Shown here one piece after another: positions 32,079 through 43,377 of a stretch of 64,000 nucleotides of DNA; position 1 is the stretch's first letter, and the number at the start of each line of letters is the position of its first letter. The stretch is from positions 3,162,001-3,226,000 of the forward strand of contig AP019514.1 of NCBI GenBank assembly GCA_007182875.1. The letters are read 5' to 3'. This stretch comes from Vreelandella sulfidaeris. GTDB lineage: Bacteria; Pseudomonadota; Gammaproteobacteria; Pseudomonadales; Halomonadaceae. Made by a program: the position numbers and the translations under genes. Below the pieces are notes generated by a model. The model worked only from the letters and a program-made list of their open reading frames with translations, did no database searches and was not told the origin of the DNA.

Positions 32079-34892
32079 GATCCTTGCTACCGTTCGGCTG
32101 CAGTTTCACCGCGGCTTTACCCTGACGGATGCCGAACATTGGGTAGACTATTACGCCAACTTGGGTATTAGTCATTTCTACGCCTCACCGCTGCAGGCTT
32201 CACGGGCGGGTTCGCCCCATGGCTATGACGGCATCGACCCAACGCGCATTGACCCTGAGCTCGGCGGCGAGGCGGCGCTTGAACGTCTGGTGTCGCGTCT
32301 ACGCTCACGCGGCATGGGGCTGATCCTTGATATCGTCCCTAACCACTTGGCCGTGGGCGGTTCACAAAACCGCTGGTGGCAGGACGTACTCGCCTGGGGC
32401 AACGACAGTCCCTATGCCGAGTTCTTCGATATCGACTGGCATTCTGATGATCCGCAGCTTACCGGAAAGCTGCTTGTGCCGTTCTTAGGCGACGCTTACG
32501 CTGAGATACTGCAGTCAGGCGAACTGGTTCTTGGCTATGATGCCGACACGGCCGGCTTTCATGTCGACTATCATGAGCACCGCTTTCCCATCGACCCACG
32601 TCACTACGGCGACATACTGCGCTTTGCCGACCACAATGCGCTGCATGAACAGGCAGCTTTTTTCGATGCCCTCCAGCAACGTGAAGACGCCTATACCGCT
32701 GCTGGCGATGCGCGCTATCAGCTACGCAAGGTGATGGAATCCCCCGCTGCCCGGCAGTCTCTTGACGCTGTCATCGCCCTGTTCGGCAGCGCGAACCCCA
32801 CGGTGCTACTCGACTTCATACCTTGCTTGAGCGCCAGCATTACCGCTTGGCCTGGTGGCGCACCGCTTCCGATGAAATTAATTGGCGGCGTTTTTTTGAT
32901 GTTACCGAACTGGGTGGGGTACGTGTCGAAATTCCGGAGGTTTTTGAAGCTGTTCACGCCCTACCGTTACGGTTGGTTGAAGAAGGCTGGGTCGATGGGT
33001 TGCGAGTCGACCATGTCGATGGGCTTGCCGACCCTCGCAGCTACTGCCTGCAGCTGCGTCAGCGCCTTGATGCCCTGCAGGAAAAGCGACCAGCAGAGGC
33101 ACCGCGCCATGTTGCTCTCTATGTAGAAAAGATATTAGGTGATGGCGAGACGTTACATTGCGACTGGCGAGTGGACGGCACCAGTGGCTACGAATTTATG
33201 AACGAGGTTTCGGGAATACAGCACGACCCGGCTGGCGCTGCCCCCCTTAGCCGGCTATGGCATGTCATTAGTGGTCGTGATTATGATTTTACCACCGAGG
33301 TACACCTAGCCCGGAGCGAGATACTCACTTCGCTGTTGGCCAGCGAATTTGCAGCCTGCGCTCGTAGCTTACATGCCGTTGCCCGTGCTCAGCTTGCCAG
33401 CCGGGATATTACCCTAGCGGCGATCAGCCGAGCACTCGAAGCATTGATTGTTCACTTTCCCATTTACCGCAGCTATGCCGACGATGCAGGCCGCCCTGAT
33501 GCCGATGCCCCTTCTTCGCTCAAGCAATGAAGGGGGCTCGACAAGCACCTCAATCCACCCGACATTGCAGTTCTAGAGGCAATGGAACGTTGGCTGGGCG
33601 GTGAAGCGCCTTGTGACGTCGCTGATGATGAAGAACGCCGACTGCGCCAACGCGCGATTGTGCGCTTTCAGCAGCTTACCTCGCCGGTCGCCGCCAAGGC
33701 TGTGGAGGACACCGCGGGGTATCGCAGCGCCGTGTTGATCTCACGTAACGATGTGGGCTTCGATGGCGAGCATTTCAGCCATTCTCGCAAGCGCTTTCAT
33801 GAGGCGAACGTACGGCGTGGTCACCAGTTTCCCCGCACCATGGTGACCACGGCCACCCACGACCACAAGCGCGGCGAGGATGTCCGTGCGCGACTGGCAG
33901 CACTGAGTGAACAGACCACGGACTTTGCTAACCATGTCGAGCATTGGCGTCGGCTTGCAGCACCACTACGCCGGTCGCTGCGCGACGGACCCGCCCTCAC
34001 CGGGTGATGAACTGATTCTTTACCAACTACTGCTGGGTGCCTGGTCGCCAACGCTTGATCCGCTAGATAACGACGAGATGCAGGCGTTTGTCCAGCGGCT
34101 CGCGCAATGGCAGCAAAAGGCCTTGCGTGAAGCCAAGTTAAGCAGCCACTGGCTATGGCCCGATGATACCTATGAGTCCGCCTCTCGCGCTTTCCTCGAA
34201 GATTTGATGACGACGCCGCCACTGCGCGACGCCATCGCGGCGGCGGCACGTAAGCTCGACCTGCCGGGTGCGATCAATGGCCTGGTTCAGACGGTGTTGC
34301 GTCTGACCGTACCCGGCGTGCCCGACCTTTACCAGGGTGCCGAATTTTGGGACTACAGCTTGGTCGATCCCGATAACCGCCGCCCCGTCGACCATGCGGA
34401 GCGTAAAGCGGCGCTGGATGAAGCGCTGACGCCTACAGATGCATTGTTAACGTGGCGTGATGGACGGATTAAGCAAGCAATCATCGGGAAGTTACTGGCT
34501 CTACGCCATCGTTATCCCTATGCTGTTTATCCACGGCGATTACTATCCCTCTCGGTAAGCGGCGTTCATGCCGACCACATAGTGGCCTTTACCCGACGCT
34601 ACGCGGGTTACCAATTACTGGTAGTGGCACCCAGGCTGGCCACTGAACTACTAGGCGAGGCCGAGCAACCGCATATCCCCCGCAACGCTGGGAAGATACG
34701 CACTTGCTCCCCGAAGCCGGTCTATGGCAAGGCGTATTGACCGAGTCATCGCTGGAGATCAGTAAGCAAGGTGTGCCTATCGCCACCTTGCTGGCGGAGC
34801 TACCCGTGGGTGTTTTCCTGCTTGATAACGGCACGGATAGCAGCGATTGGATTACCTCGCCATTACATCAATACCGCGACACATCTAAATAG
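32071..34892 (+). CDS. treY: Malto-oligosyltrehalose synthase TreY
   Basis: GH13 intramolecular transglucosylase converting the reducing end of a maltooligosaccharide into trehalose. ~940 residues. It shows the TreY start (TVRLQFHRGFTL), ISHFYASPLQASRAGSPHGYD-like opening, DIVPNH, the nucleophile Asp in DGLRVDHVDGLADP, Glu in YVEKILGDGE, and the TATHDHKRGEDVRARL segment characteristic of TreY. At least five indels interrupt it (near 32810, 33525, 33960, 34010 and 34680). The ATG at 32071 is inside the end of malQ. With TreZ it forms the TreYZ route from glycogen to trehalose. Confidence 0.9.
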
Positions 34893-34910
34893 CACATAGG
34901 AAGAGCTGAC

Positions 34911-35574
34911 ATGACTGACGAAGAACGCGTACGTCAACTGGCCTACAGCATCTGGGAAGCAGAAGGACGCCCCGAGGGACAGCAGCAACGCCATTGGGAT
35001 AGAGCCCTGAAGATCGTTGCCGCGGAACAAGTGGCAGGCAATGAAGCTGAACTGGAAGAAGTAGGCGAGCCAATAGACGAAACTCCTATTTTGGAGGATG
35101 ACTTGCCACTGGAAGAGGACGAGATCGGCATTCAGGAAAACCGCTTGCCCCTGGAAGACCCCGAAAGTGATCCCTACTTAGATGCAGAAGTTCCCTTTCA
35201 GGAAGAAGCCCTGACAGGTGAGGACATGCCTGACGAGGACATACCCGTCGATGAAGTGCCTGTCGATGACGTGCTTTTCGATGAAGTGACTGGCGAGGAC
35301 GTGCCGGTACAGGATCGTGGCCATCCAACTCAAACACCCGCCGACCCCGCCGATACAGCGAGCCCGATGGAACCGCTGCCTGACGATTCCGCTACGGTGG
35401 CACGCACTCGCCGCCCTCGTCGTAGCAGCGACCCAGTGGCACCTACCGAAGAGAAAAGCACAAGCAAGAAGACGGGTAAGACTGCGGCGGCAAAAGACAG
35501 AGGCCAAAACAGCGAAAAAAACTACACCAAAGGCGAAGAAACCTAAAACGACTAAGACGAACGACCGTAGTTAA
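34911..35574 (+). CDS. DUF2934 protein with acidic middle and lysine-rich tail
   Basis: About 220 residues. The N-terminal ~38 residues match the DUF2934 pattern (EERVRQLAYSIWEAEGRP) ending in an amphipathic helix. Residues ~45-125 are extremely acidic, with repeated short motifs such as LPLEEDE, LPLEDPE and IPVDEVPVDDV. A one-base indel near 35498 hides the tail; in the correct frame it is Lys/Thr/Pro-rich (AKTAKKTTPKAKKPK) and stops at 35574. DUF2934 proteins are often small proteins of unknown role; this one lies between treY and glgX in the same operon, 18 bases after treY. A charge-bipolar, mostly disordered protein; function unassigned. Confidence 0.7.
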
Positions 35575-35634
35575 GGCTGTAGCTAAAACAGTAGTTAAAC
35601 ACTTGAATACCCCAATGGCTCAAGGACGAATGCG

Positions 35635-37831
35635 ATGAATACAAGCCAGGCCTCGCGGGACAGCGATAAGTCCGTTGCCACCGATGAATCTCCCAGTGTC
35701 ATGCAGCACGCACGCGTCCACGAGGGATGGTCTTTTCCTCTGGGAGCGACGTGGGATGGACTAGGCGTTAATTTCGCGCTGTTCTCAGCCCATGCCACCC
35801 GCGTTGAACTGTGTTTATTTGATGAAACCGGAGAATGGGAGCTTGCCCGTGTCGAGCTGCCCGAATACACCGACGAAGTATGGCACGGCTACCTACCCGA
35901 CGCCCGCCCTGGCCAGCTCTATGGTTATCGTGTACACGGACCTTACGCACCCGAAGAAGGCCACCGTTTCAACCCTAATAAACTGCTGCTCGACCCTTAC
36001 GCCAAGCAGATCGTCGGCGACCTGAAATGGGACGAGGCGCTATTCGGCTACACCATCGGTCATCCTGATGGCGACTTGAGCTTCGATGAGCGGGACAGCG
36101 CGCCGTTTATGCCACGCTGCCGGGTGATCGACCCTGCCTTCACCTGGGGTCGCTCGCGCGGGGTACAACTGCCTTGGGATCATACGATTCTCTACGAGAC
36201 CCACGTTCGCGGTTACACCATGCGCCATCCGTCGGTACCCGAAGCGCTACGCGGCACCTTCGCCGGTTTGATGGTCAACGATGTCGTCGACTACATCCGC
36301 TCACTGGGGGTGTCATCGGTGGAGCTTCTGCCGATCCACGCCTTCGTCGATGATCAGCACCTTTTAGAGCAGGGGCTGCGCAACTATTGGGGTTACAACA
36401 CGCTGGGCTTTTTCGCCCCCACTCGCGCTATATCTCGGGTGAAAGTATCCATGAATTCAAGGAATTGGTAGCGCGTTATCACGCCGCCGACCTGGAAGTC
36501 ATCCTTGACGTGGTATACAACCACACCGCAGAGGGTAACGAGCTAGGCCCCACGCTTTCACTCAAAGGCATCGACAATGCCTCCTATTACCGGCTGATGC
36601 CCGAAGAGCCGCGCTACTACATCGACGATACCGGCACCGGCAACACCTTGAACTTGAGTCACCAGCGCGTATTGCAGATGGTCACCGACTCGCTGCGCTA
36701 CTGGGCCACAGAAATGCGTGTCGACGGCTTCCGCTTCGACTTAGCGACGATCCTCGGGCGCGAGCCCCACGGCTTCGACGAGGGTGGCGGCTTTCTCGAC
36801 TCCTGCCGCCAGGACCCTATCCTCAGCCAGGTAAAGCTGATTGCCGAACCCTGGGACTGCGGTCCCGGCGGTTATCAGGTCGGTGGTTTCCCGCCGGGCT
36901 GGGCGGAATGGAACGACCGCTACCGAGATACCGTGCGCGCTTTCTGGCGGGGGGATGAAGGACAACTGCCAGAACTTGCCACCCGGCTGATGGCATCGGC
37001 GGACTTTTTCCAACGTCGTGGTCGGCGTCCGTTCGCTTCGGTCAACTTCGTCACTGCCCACGATGGCTATACCCTTTACGACCTGGTTGCCTACAACGAT
37101 AAGCACAACGAGGCGAACGGTGAGGACAACATGGATGGCCACGACCACAACCTATCGTGGAACCATGGCGCAGAGGGTCCCAGTGACGATGCCGAGATAC
37201 AAGCACTGCGGTTGCGTCAGATCCGCAACTTCATTGCGACCACCCTGTTCTCCCAAGGAACGCCTATGTTGCTGGCTGGCGATGAGCTGTTGCGCACCAG
37301 CAGGGCAACAATAATGCGTATTGTCAGGACAATGAGATCAGTTGGGTGGACTGGAACCTTGATGGTGACGCCCACGCCATGATCGAGTACCTCCGGCGGG
37401 TGATTGAGCTTCGGCTACGTTATCCCATCCTGCGTCGTGGGCGCTTCCTCTCTGGTGAGTACAACGAGGAAATGGGGCTAAAAGAAGTGACATGGCTGGC
37501 GCCGGATGGTGCTGAAATGGACATCGAACGGTGGGAGGATGCCGAGGCACGTACACTCGGCCTGTTGCTGGACGGACGCGCGCAGCCTTCAGGCATACGC
37601 CGAGCCGGGGCCGATGTCACCTTGTTGTTAATTTTCAATGCTCACCACGACGCAGTGGCTTTTCAGCTACCGGAAGCGCCAAGCGGCAGCGGTTGGTTAT
37701 GCCGCCTCGATACTAGCCACACCGTAGAGGAAACCCCTTTCCAGCGCGCCTTTGGTGAGGAACATAGGATGGAAGGTCGCTCATTGGCCCTATTGGAGCT
37801 AGTGCAGCAGGCTGATAACGCCGTTATCTAG
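35635..37831 (+). CDS. glgX: Glycogen debranching enzyme GlgX
   Basis: GH13 isoamylase-type enzyme that hydrolyses alpha-1,6 branches, freeing chains for TreY/MalQ. ~732 residues: a ~25-residue leader, CBM48 domain ([21 protein letters not shown]), then the barrel with [11 protein letters not shown], nucleophile Asp in [16 protein letters not shown], Glu in [14 protein letters not shown], and [14 protein letters not shown]. Two indels lie near 36420 (before HSRYISG) and 37303 (before [12 protein letters not shown]). The ATG at 35635 is taken because the CBM48 follows; no strong ribosome site. Follows the DUF2934 gene after 60 bases. Confidence 0.92.
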
Positions 37832-37889
37832 AGATGAGGCAGCGCGGAGATCTCCGCTGTCGTTTCCGCGTTGCAAGGAGAAGCATGCG

Positions 37890-39930
37890 ATGAGTTCAAC
37901 TGTTTATCCCACGTCCGGGGCAGTCCCGGCGCAAGAGCAGGATCCAAGCCAGGTAATAGTGGCTACACAGGCACCACGCATTGCCATCGAATCCGTCACC
38001 CCACCCTTGACCAGGGACGTTTCGCTGCTAAAGCGATTGTTAATGAACCGGTCGTTGTAAAAGCGACCATCTTCGCTGACGGCCATGATGTGCTGTCAGC
38101 CGCGATCTGCTGGCAGGACGATCAGGGGCAACAGCAACGCGTACCCATGCGCCAGATAGAACCCCTCGGATTGGATATCTGGGAGGGAAGATTTACGCCT
38201 CAGCGGGTGGGAGACCACCGTTTTATCATCGAAGCCTGGTGGGATATTTACGCCACCTACCATTACGAACTTTCCAAAAAACACCAGGCGGGGGTGCCGG
38301 TCGAGCTTGAGCTTGAAGAAGGCAGGCAACTGATCGAACGCGCGGCTGAGCGCGCCTCTGAAAACGACAATGGAGTGCTCAGCGCGGCATTAGGAGCCGT
38401 CCATGAGCAGTTTCAGTTAGCACAGCATGATGCCGACCGTGTCGCGCTGCTGCTTGACGGTGACACCGCCAGGTTGATGCACGAAGCGGATACCCGCCCG
38501 CATCTAACCAGAAGCGACACGCATTATCCGCTTGAAGTGGAGAGGCTCAAGGCGCGCTTTGCCAGCTGGTACGAACTGTTCCCCCGCTCGGAAACCGATG
38601 ATCCCAATCGCCACGGTACGTTCAAGGATGTTCATAGGCGCCTGCCGTTGATACGCGATATGGGCTTTGATGTGCTCTATTTCCCGCCTATTCACCCGGT
38701 CGGTCGGGCGCATCGCAAAGGCCCTAACAACAGCCTTGAAGCAGGGCCGGATGACCCAGGCAGCCCCTACGCCATCGGCAGCGAAGAAGGCGGACATGAG
38801 GCTATTCACCCGCAACTCGGCACCCGTGAAGATTTCCGCGACTTGGTCCGTGTCGCCAATGAACACGGGTTGGAGATAGCGCTCGACTTTGCCATTCAGT
38901 GCTCACCGGACCACCCATGGCTAAAAGAGCATCCAGGCTGGTTTTCCTGGCGGCCCGACGGTTCAATCCGCTACGCCGAAAACCCGCCCAAAAAGTATCA
39001 GGATATTGTCAACGTCGACTTCTACGCCGAAGACGCCATCCCCCTCGCTATGGATCGAACTTCGTGATGTTGTTCAAGGCTGGGTTGATGAAGGCGTAAA
39101 AATATTTCGTGTTGATAATCCGCATACCAAGCCACTGCCCTTCTGGGAATGGTTAATTGCCGATATTCGCCGCCATGATCCGGACGTCATCTTTCTGGCC
39201 GAAGCCTTCACCCGGCCGGCCATGATGCTGCGCCTGGGCAAGCTGGGCTTCACTCAAAGCTACACCTACTTCACTTGGCGTCATACCAAGGCCGAGTTGA
39301 CCGAGTATTTTACTCAGCTCAATGAATCGCCGCTTCGTGATGGTTATAGGCCCAACTTCTTCGTCAATACACCCGATATTAACCCCTACTTCTTGCAATC
39401 GTCTGGGCGGGCTGGCTTTTTTGATTCGTGCGGCGCTGGCCACCATGGGTTCAGGGCTATGGGGCATGTACTCAGGGTTCGAGTTGTGTGAAGGCGCACC
39501 GGTACCCGGCAAAGAAGAGTACCTCGACTCAGAGAAGTATGAAATTCGCCCGCGCGACTACATTGCTCCCGGCAATATCGTCTATGAGATCGCCCAACTC
39601 AACCGAATCCGACGCGAGAACCCAGCACTGCATACCCACCTGGGTTTGTCCTTCTATCCAGTGCACAACGACCGCTTGTTACTGTTCGCCAAGGGCACCC
39701 AGACACGCGATAACGTTGTCCTTATCGCCGTTAATCTTGATCCCTTCGAGGCGCAGGAGGGCGCATTCGAGTTGCCCTTGGGGCTTTTCGACCTTCCCGA
39801 TGAGGCGGCACTACACGTGGAGGATCTAATGAGCGGTAGGCATTGGACGTGGTACGGCAAATGGCAGTCGATGCGGCTCGACCCGGCGGCACTGCCATTT
39901 GCCATCTGGCGTATTCGCCCCATCCATTAG
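37890..39930 (+). CDS. glgE: Alpha-1,4-glucan:maltose-1-phosphate maltosyltransferase GlgE
   Basis: GH13_3 enzyme that extends alpha-glucan using maltose-1-phosphate made by Pep2. ~680 residues: N-domain, then [27 protein letters not shown], nucleophile Asp in [17 protein letters not shown], Glu in [12 protein letters not shown] and Asp in [12 protein letters not shown]. Three indels occur (near 38020, 39045 and 39420). AAGGAG nine bases upstream supports the ATG at 37890. With the next gene, TreS-Pep2, it forms the GlgE pathway from trehalose to glucan. Confidence 0.92.
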
Positions 39931-40033
39931 CCATGCGTGACGACCTAGTTGAATTGGATTCGAAAGCGATTCGTTTGCAGCGAATGATCCGGATCGATTT
40001 GTTCATACCGATGAAAACAGAGAGGGCAAGCCA

Positions 40034-43000
40034 ATGATGGATGCCAGTAGCGAAAGACACGCCGTCGAGGCCATGGATTTTCTCGATGACCCACTCTGGT
40101 ATAAGGACGCCGTCATCTACCAAGTACATGTCAAGGCCTTCTTCGACGCCAATGACGACGGCATCGGTGATTTTGAAGGTTTGATTCAGAAACTCGACTA
40201 TATCGTTAGCCTGGGCGTGAACACGATCTGGATATTACCGTTCTATCCCTCGCCACGTCGCGATGATGGTTACGATATCGCTGAATATACCAGCGTTAGC
40301 CCCTGATTACGGCACGCTGGAAGACGCCCAGCGCTTCATCAAAGAAGCGCACCGACGCGGCCTGCGCGTATTGACTGAGCTGGTTATCAACCATACGTCC
40401 GACCAGCACGAATGGTTTCAGCGTGCCCGGCAAGCGCCGGCAGGATCGCCGGAACGCGATTTCTACGTGTGGTCGGACACCGACCAGAAATACCCGGCAC
40501 TCGGATCATTTTTCTTGATACCGAATCCTCCAACTGGACCTGGGACCCAGTGGCTGGCGCCTACTACTGGCACCGCTTCTATTCACACCAGCCGGACCTT
40601 AACTTCGATAACCCCGTGGTGCTCGACGAGATCCTCAAGGTGATGGAGTACTGGCTTGATATGGGTGTTGATGGTCTCCGTCTGGATGCCATCCCCCTAT
40701 CTGGTCGAGCGCGAAGGCACCAACAACGAGAACCTGCCCGAAACACATGTCGTGCTCAAGAAAATTCGTGCGGTGCTCGACGAGCGTTACCCGACCGCAT
40801 GCTACTCGCCGAAGCCAATCAGTGGCCCGAGGATACCCGGCCCTACTTCGGCGAGGGAGACGAATGCCACATGGCGTTTCATTTCCCGTTGATGCCCCGC
40901 ATGTACATGGCACTGGCCCAAGAAGACCGTTTCCCGATTACCGACATCCTGCGCCAGACCCCAGAAATACCCGCTACATGCCAGTGGGCGATCTTTCTGC
41001 GCAACCACGACGAATTGACCCTGGAAATGGTCACCGATAAGGAGCGCGATTATCTCTGGAATCACTACGCCGCCGACCGCCGAGCACGCATCAATTTGGG
41101 CATCCGTCGACGGTTAGCGCCGCTGCTGGAGCGTGACCGGAGACGTATTGAACTGCTTAACAGCCTGCTGCTCTCTATGCCGGGTACACCGGTGTTGTAT
41201 TACGGCGATGAAATCGGCATGGGCGACAATATTTATCTAGGCGACCGTGATGGCGTGCGTACACCCATGCAGTGGTCGGTGGACCGCAACGGCTTCTCTC
41301 GCGCCGATCCGGCACGGTTGGTGCTCCCACCGATCATGGATCCGCTCTATGGCTATCAGACCGTCAATGTCGAAGCGCAGGTGCGCGATTCGCATTCGTT
41401 GCTCAATAACATGCGTAGGCTGCTCGCAGTGCGTAGCGAGCACCGCGCCTTCAGCCGCGGCACCATGCGACCGCTCTACCCGGCCAACCGGCATATTCTC
41501 GCCTACCTACGTGAGATGACGCTCGATAATGGCGAGACAGAAACATTGCTGTGTGTGGCCAATGTGGCCAGTACCGCCCAGGCAGTGGAGCTCGACTTGT
41601 CCGCTTTTGCCGGAAAGGTGCCAGTAGAAATGGTCGGCGGTAGCGCCTTTCCGCCGGTGGGTAAACTGGCCTACCTGCTGACCCCTTCCCCCACGGTTTT
41701 TTCTGGTTCCTGCTAGCTCCCGCGACCGCCATGCCGGAGTGGCATGTTCCGGTGCCTGAGCCAATGCCGGATTACGTCACCCTCATTATCAAAAAGCGTC
41801 TCGAAGAGATTTTCAACGAGACGCCCAGACGATTACTCGAACGCGAAACGCTCCCCAACTACCTGCCTAAGCGACGCTGGTTCGCCGCCAAGCAGGCGCG
41901 TATTGAGGAGATCCGTTTACACGCCACCGTCAGCCTTGAGCACAGCGGGCATTCACTGCTGTTAAGCGAACTGGAGGTCAAACATGGCCAAGGCAGTGAG
42001 CGCTACCAACTGCCACTGGCTTTCCTGGGCGAGGATGAGCAGAGCAATCCGCTACCGCAACAACTCGCCATGGCCCGGGTTCGTCGCTTCCATGAAGTCG
42101 GGCTGCTAACCGATGCGGTCACTCTGGATGCCTTTACGCTAGCGGTGCTGGAAGGCATGCAGTTAGGCAGCGTAGTGCCCTATGAGCAGGGAGAAGTCCA
42201 TTTCTTGCCAACGGCGGCCTTCGCCGATCTGACGCTTCCTGAGCATCCGGAGATAGTGCAACAGAGTGCCGAACAGTCCAATAGCTCGATCATCATTAAC
42301 CATCAGTTAGTGCTCAAGCTGTTTCGGCGCCTGGAGCCAGGCATCCATCCCGAAGCGGAAATCGGCAGCTACCTGACCGAACGAGGCTTTACGCATACCG
42401 TACCCCTTTACGGCGTGGTAACCCGGCTCGAAGAGGGAACCACACAGACCCTAATGATTCTGCAAGGCTACATCGACAACCAGGGCGATGCCTGGTCGTG
42501 GACCCGCTCGAAGCTGGAGCGAGCGATTCGTGAAGCCGTCGCCGATGAGGATCGCGGCCATGAGCCACGGGAGGAAGACCGCTACGGGGCATTCGAGGAG
42601 TTAGAGGAGTTTGCGACCACCTTAGGCCGTCGGCTGGGTGAATTACATATGGTACTGGCAATGCCTAGCGATGATCCAGCGTTTGCGCCTGAGGTCGCGG
42701 ATTCCTCCCATGTAGAAAACTGGACACAGCGCGTAACGCAGCGCGTCGAGGAAGCGCTGGACTTGCTTAAGCAGCACAAGAGCAGCGCTGACGAAGCCGA
42801 GCAGCAGCTTGCCGATACCATCCTGAATCGGCGTGATGCGCTTATGGCGTCCATTAAGATGATGGCGGAAATGGCCGAAGGCAGCCTGATCACCCGCATC
42901 CATGGCGACCTGCATCTCGGTCAAGTACTGGTGGCCCATGATGATGCCTACATCATCGACTTTGAAGGCGAACCGGCCAGGCCACTGGAAGAACGGCGCG

Positions 43001-43377
43001 CCAAGGATAGCCCGCTGCGTGATGTCGCTGGCATGTTGCGCTCGTTCGACTACGCCTACGCCAAGGTGGAAGAGGCTCGGCCAGGCGAAAATGAAGTCGT
43101 CGATTCAAACACCGCGACCGGCCACGCTGTCGTGGAGCAGTACCTGCTCAGGGGACGGCAAGCATTCCTCAACGCTTATTGGCAGGCAACACTGGAAATG
43201 CCCCACGAATGGAAGAAAGCAAGCGGAGCCGCCGCTGCGGTCGATCTGTTTGTCCTCGAAAAGACGGCCTACGAGATCGCCTACGAAGCCGCCAACCGCC
43301 CTGCATGGCTGGGTGTACCGTTGCGCGGCTTAGCTGCGATCATCGAACAACTCAGCCCAGGAGAGCCACATGAATGA
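40034..43377 (+). CDS. treS: Fused trehalose synthase TreS - maltokinase Pep2
   Basis: A ~1,115-residue bifunctional protein. The TreS part (1-~560) is GH13: [32 protein letters not shown] (nucleophile), [25 protein letters not shown]; it interconverts trehalose and maltose. The C-terminal part is Pep2 maltokinase: [45 protein letters not shown] and [12 protein letters not shown] (kinase-like His-Gly-Asp loop). At least four indels break it (near 40300, 40500, 40690-40790 and 41690); the last hides the junction, where a frame correction joins TreS to Pep2 with no stop. Its end overlaps glgB by ATGAATGA. Confidence 0.92.

Noticed and set aside
41600..41780. A separate maltokinase gene starting at about 41731
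   Set aside because: Correcting the indel near 41690 joins TreS and Pep2 continuously, and no ribosome site precedes a separate start.
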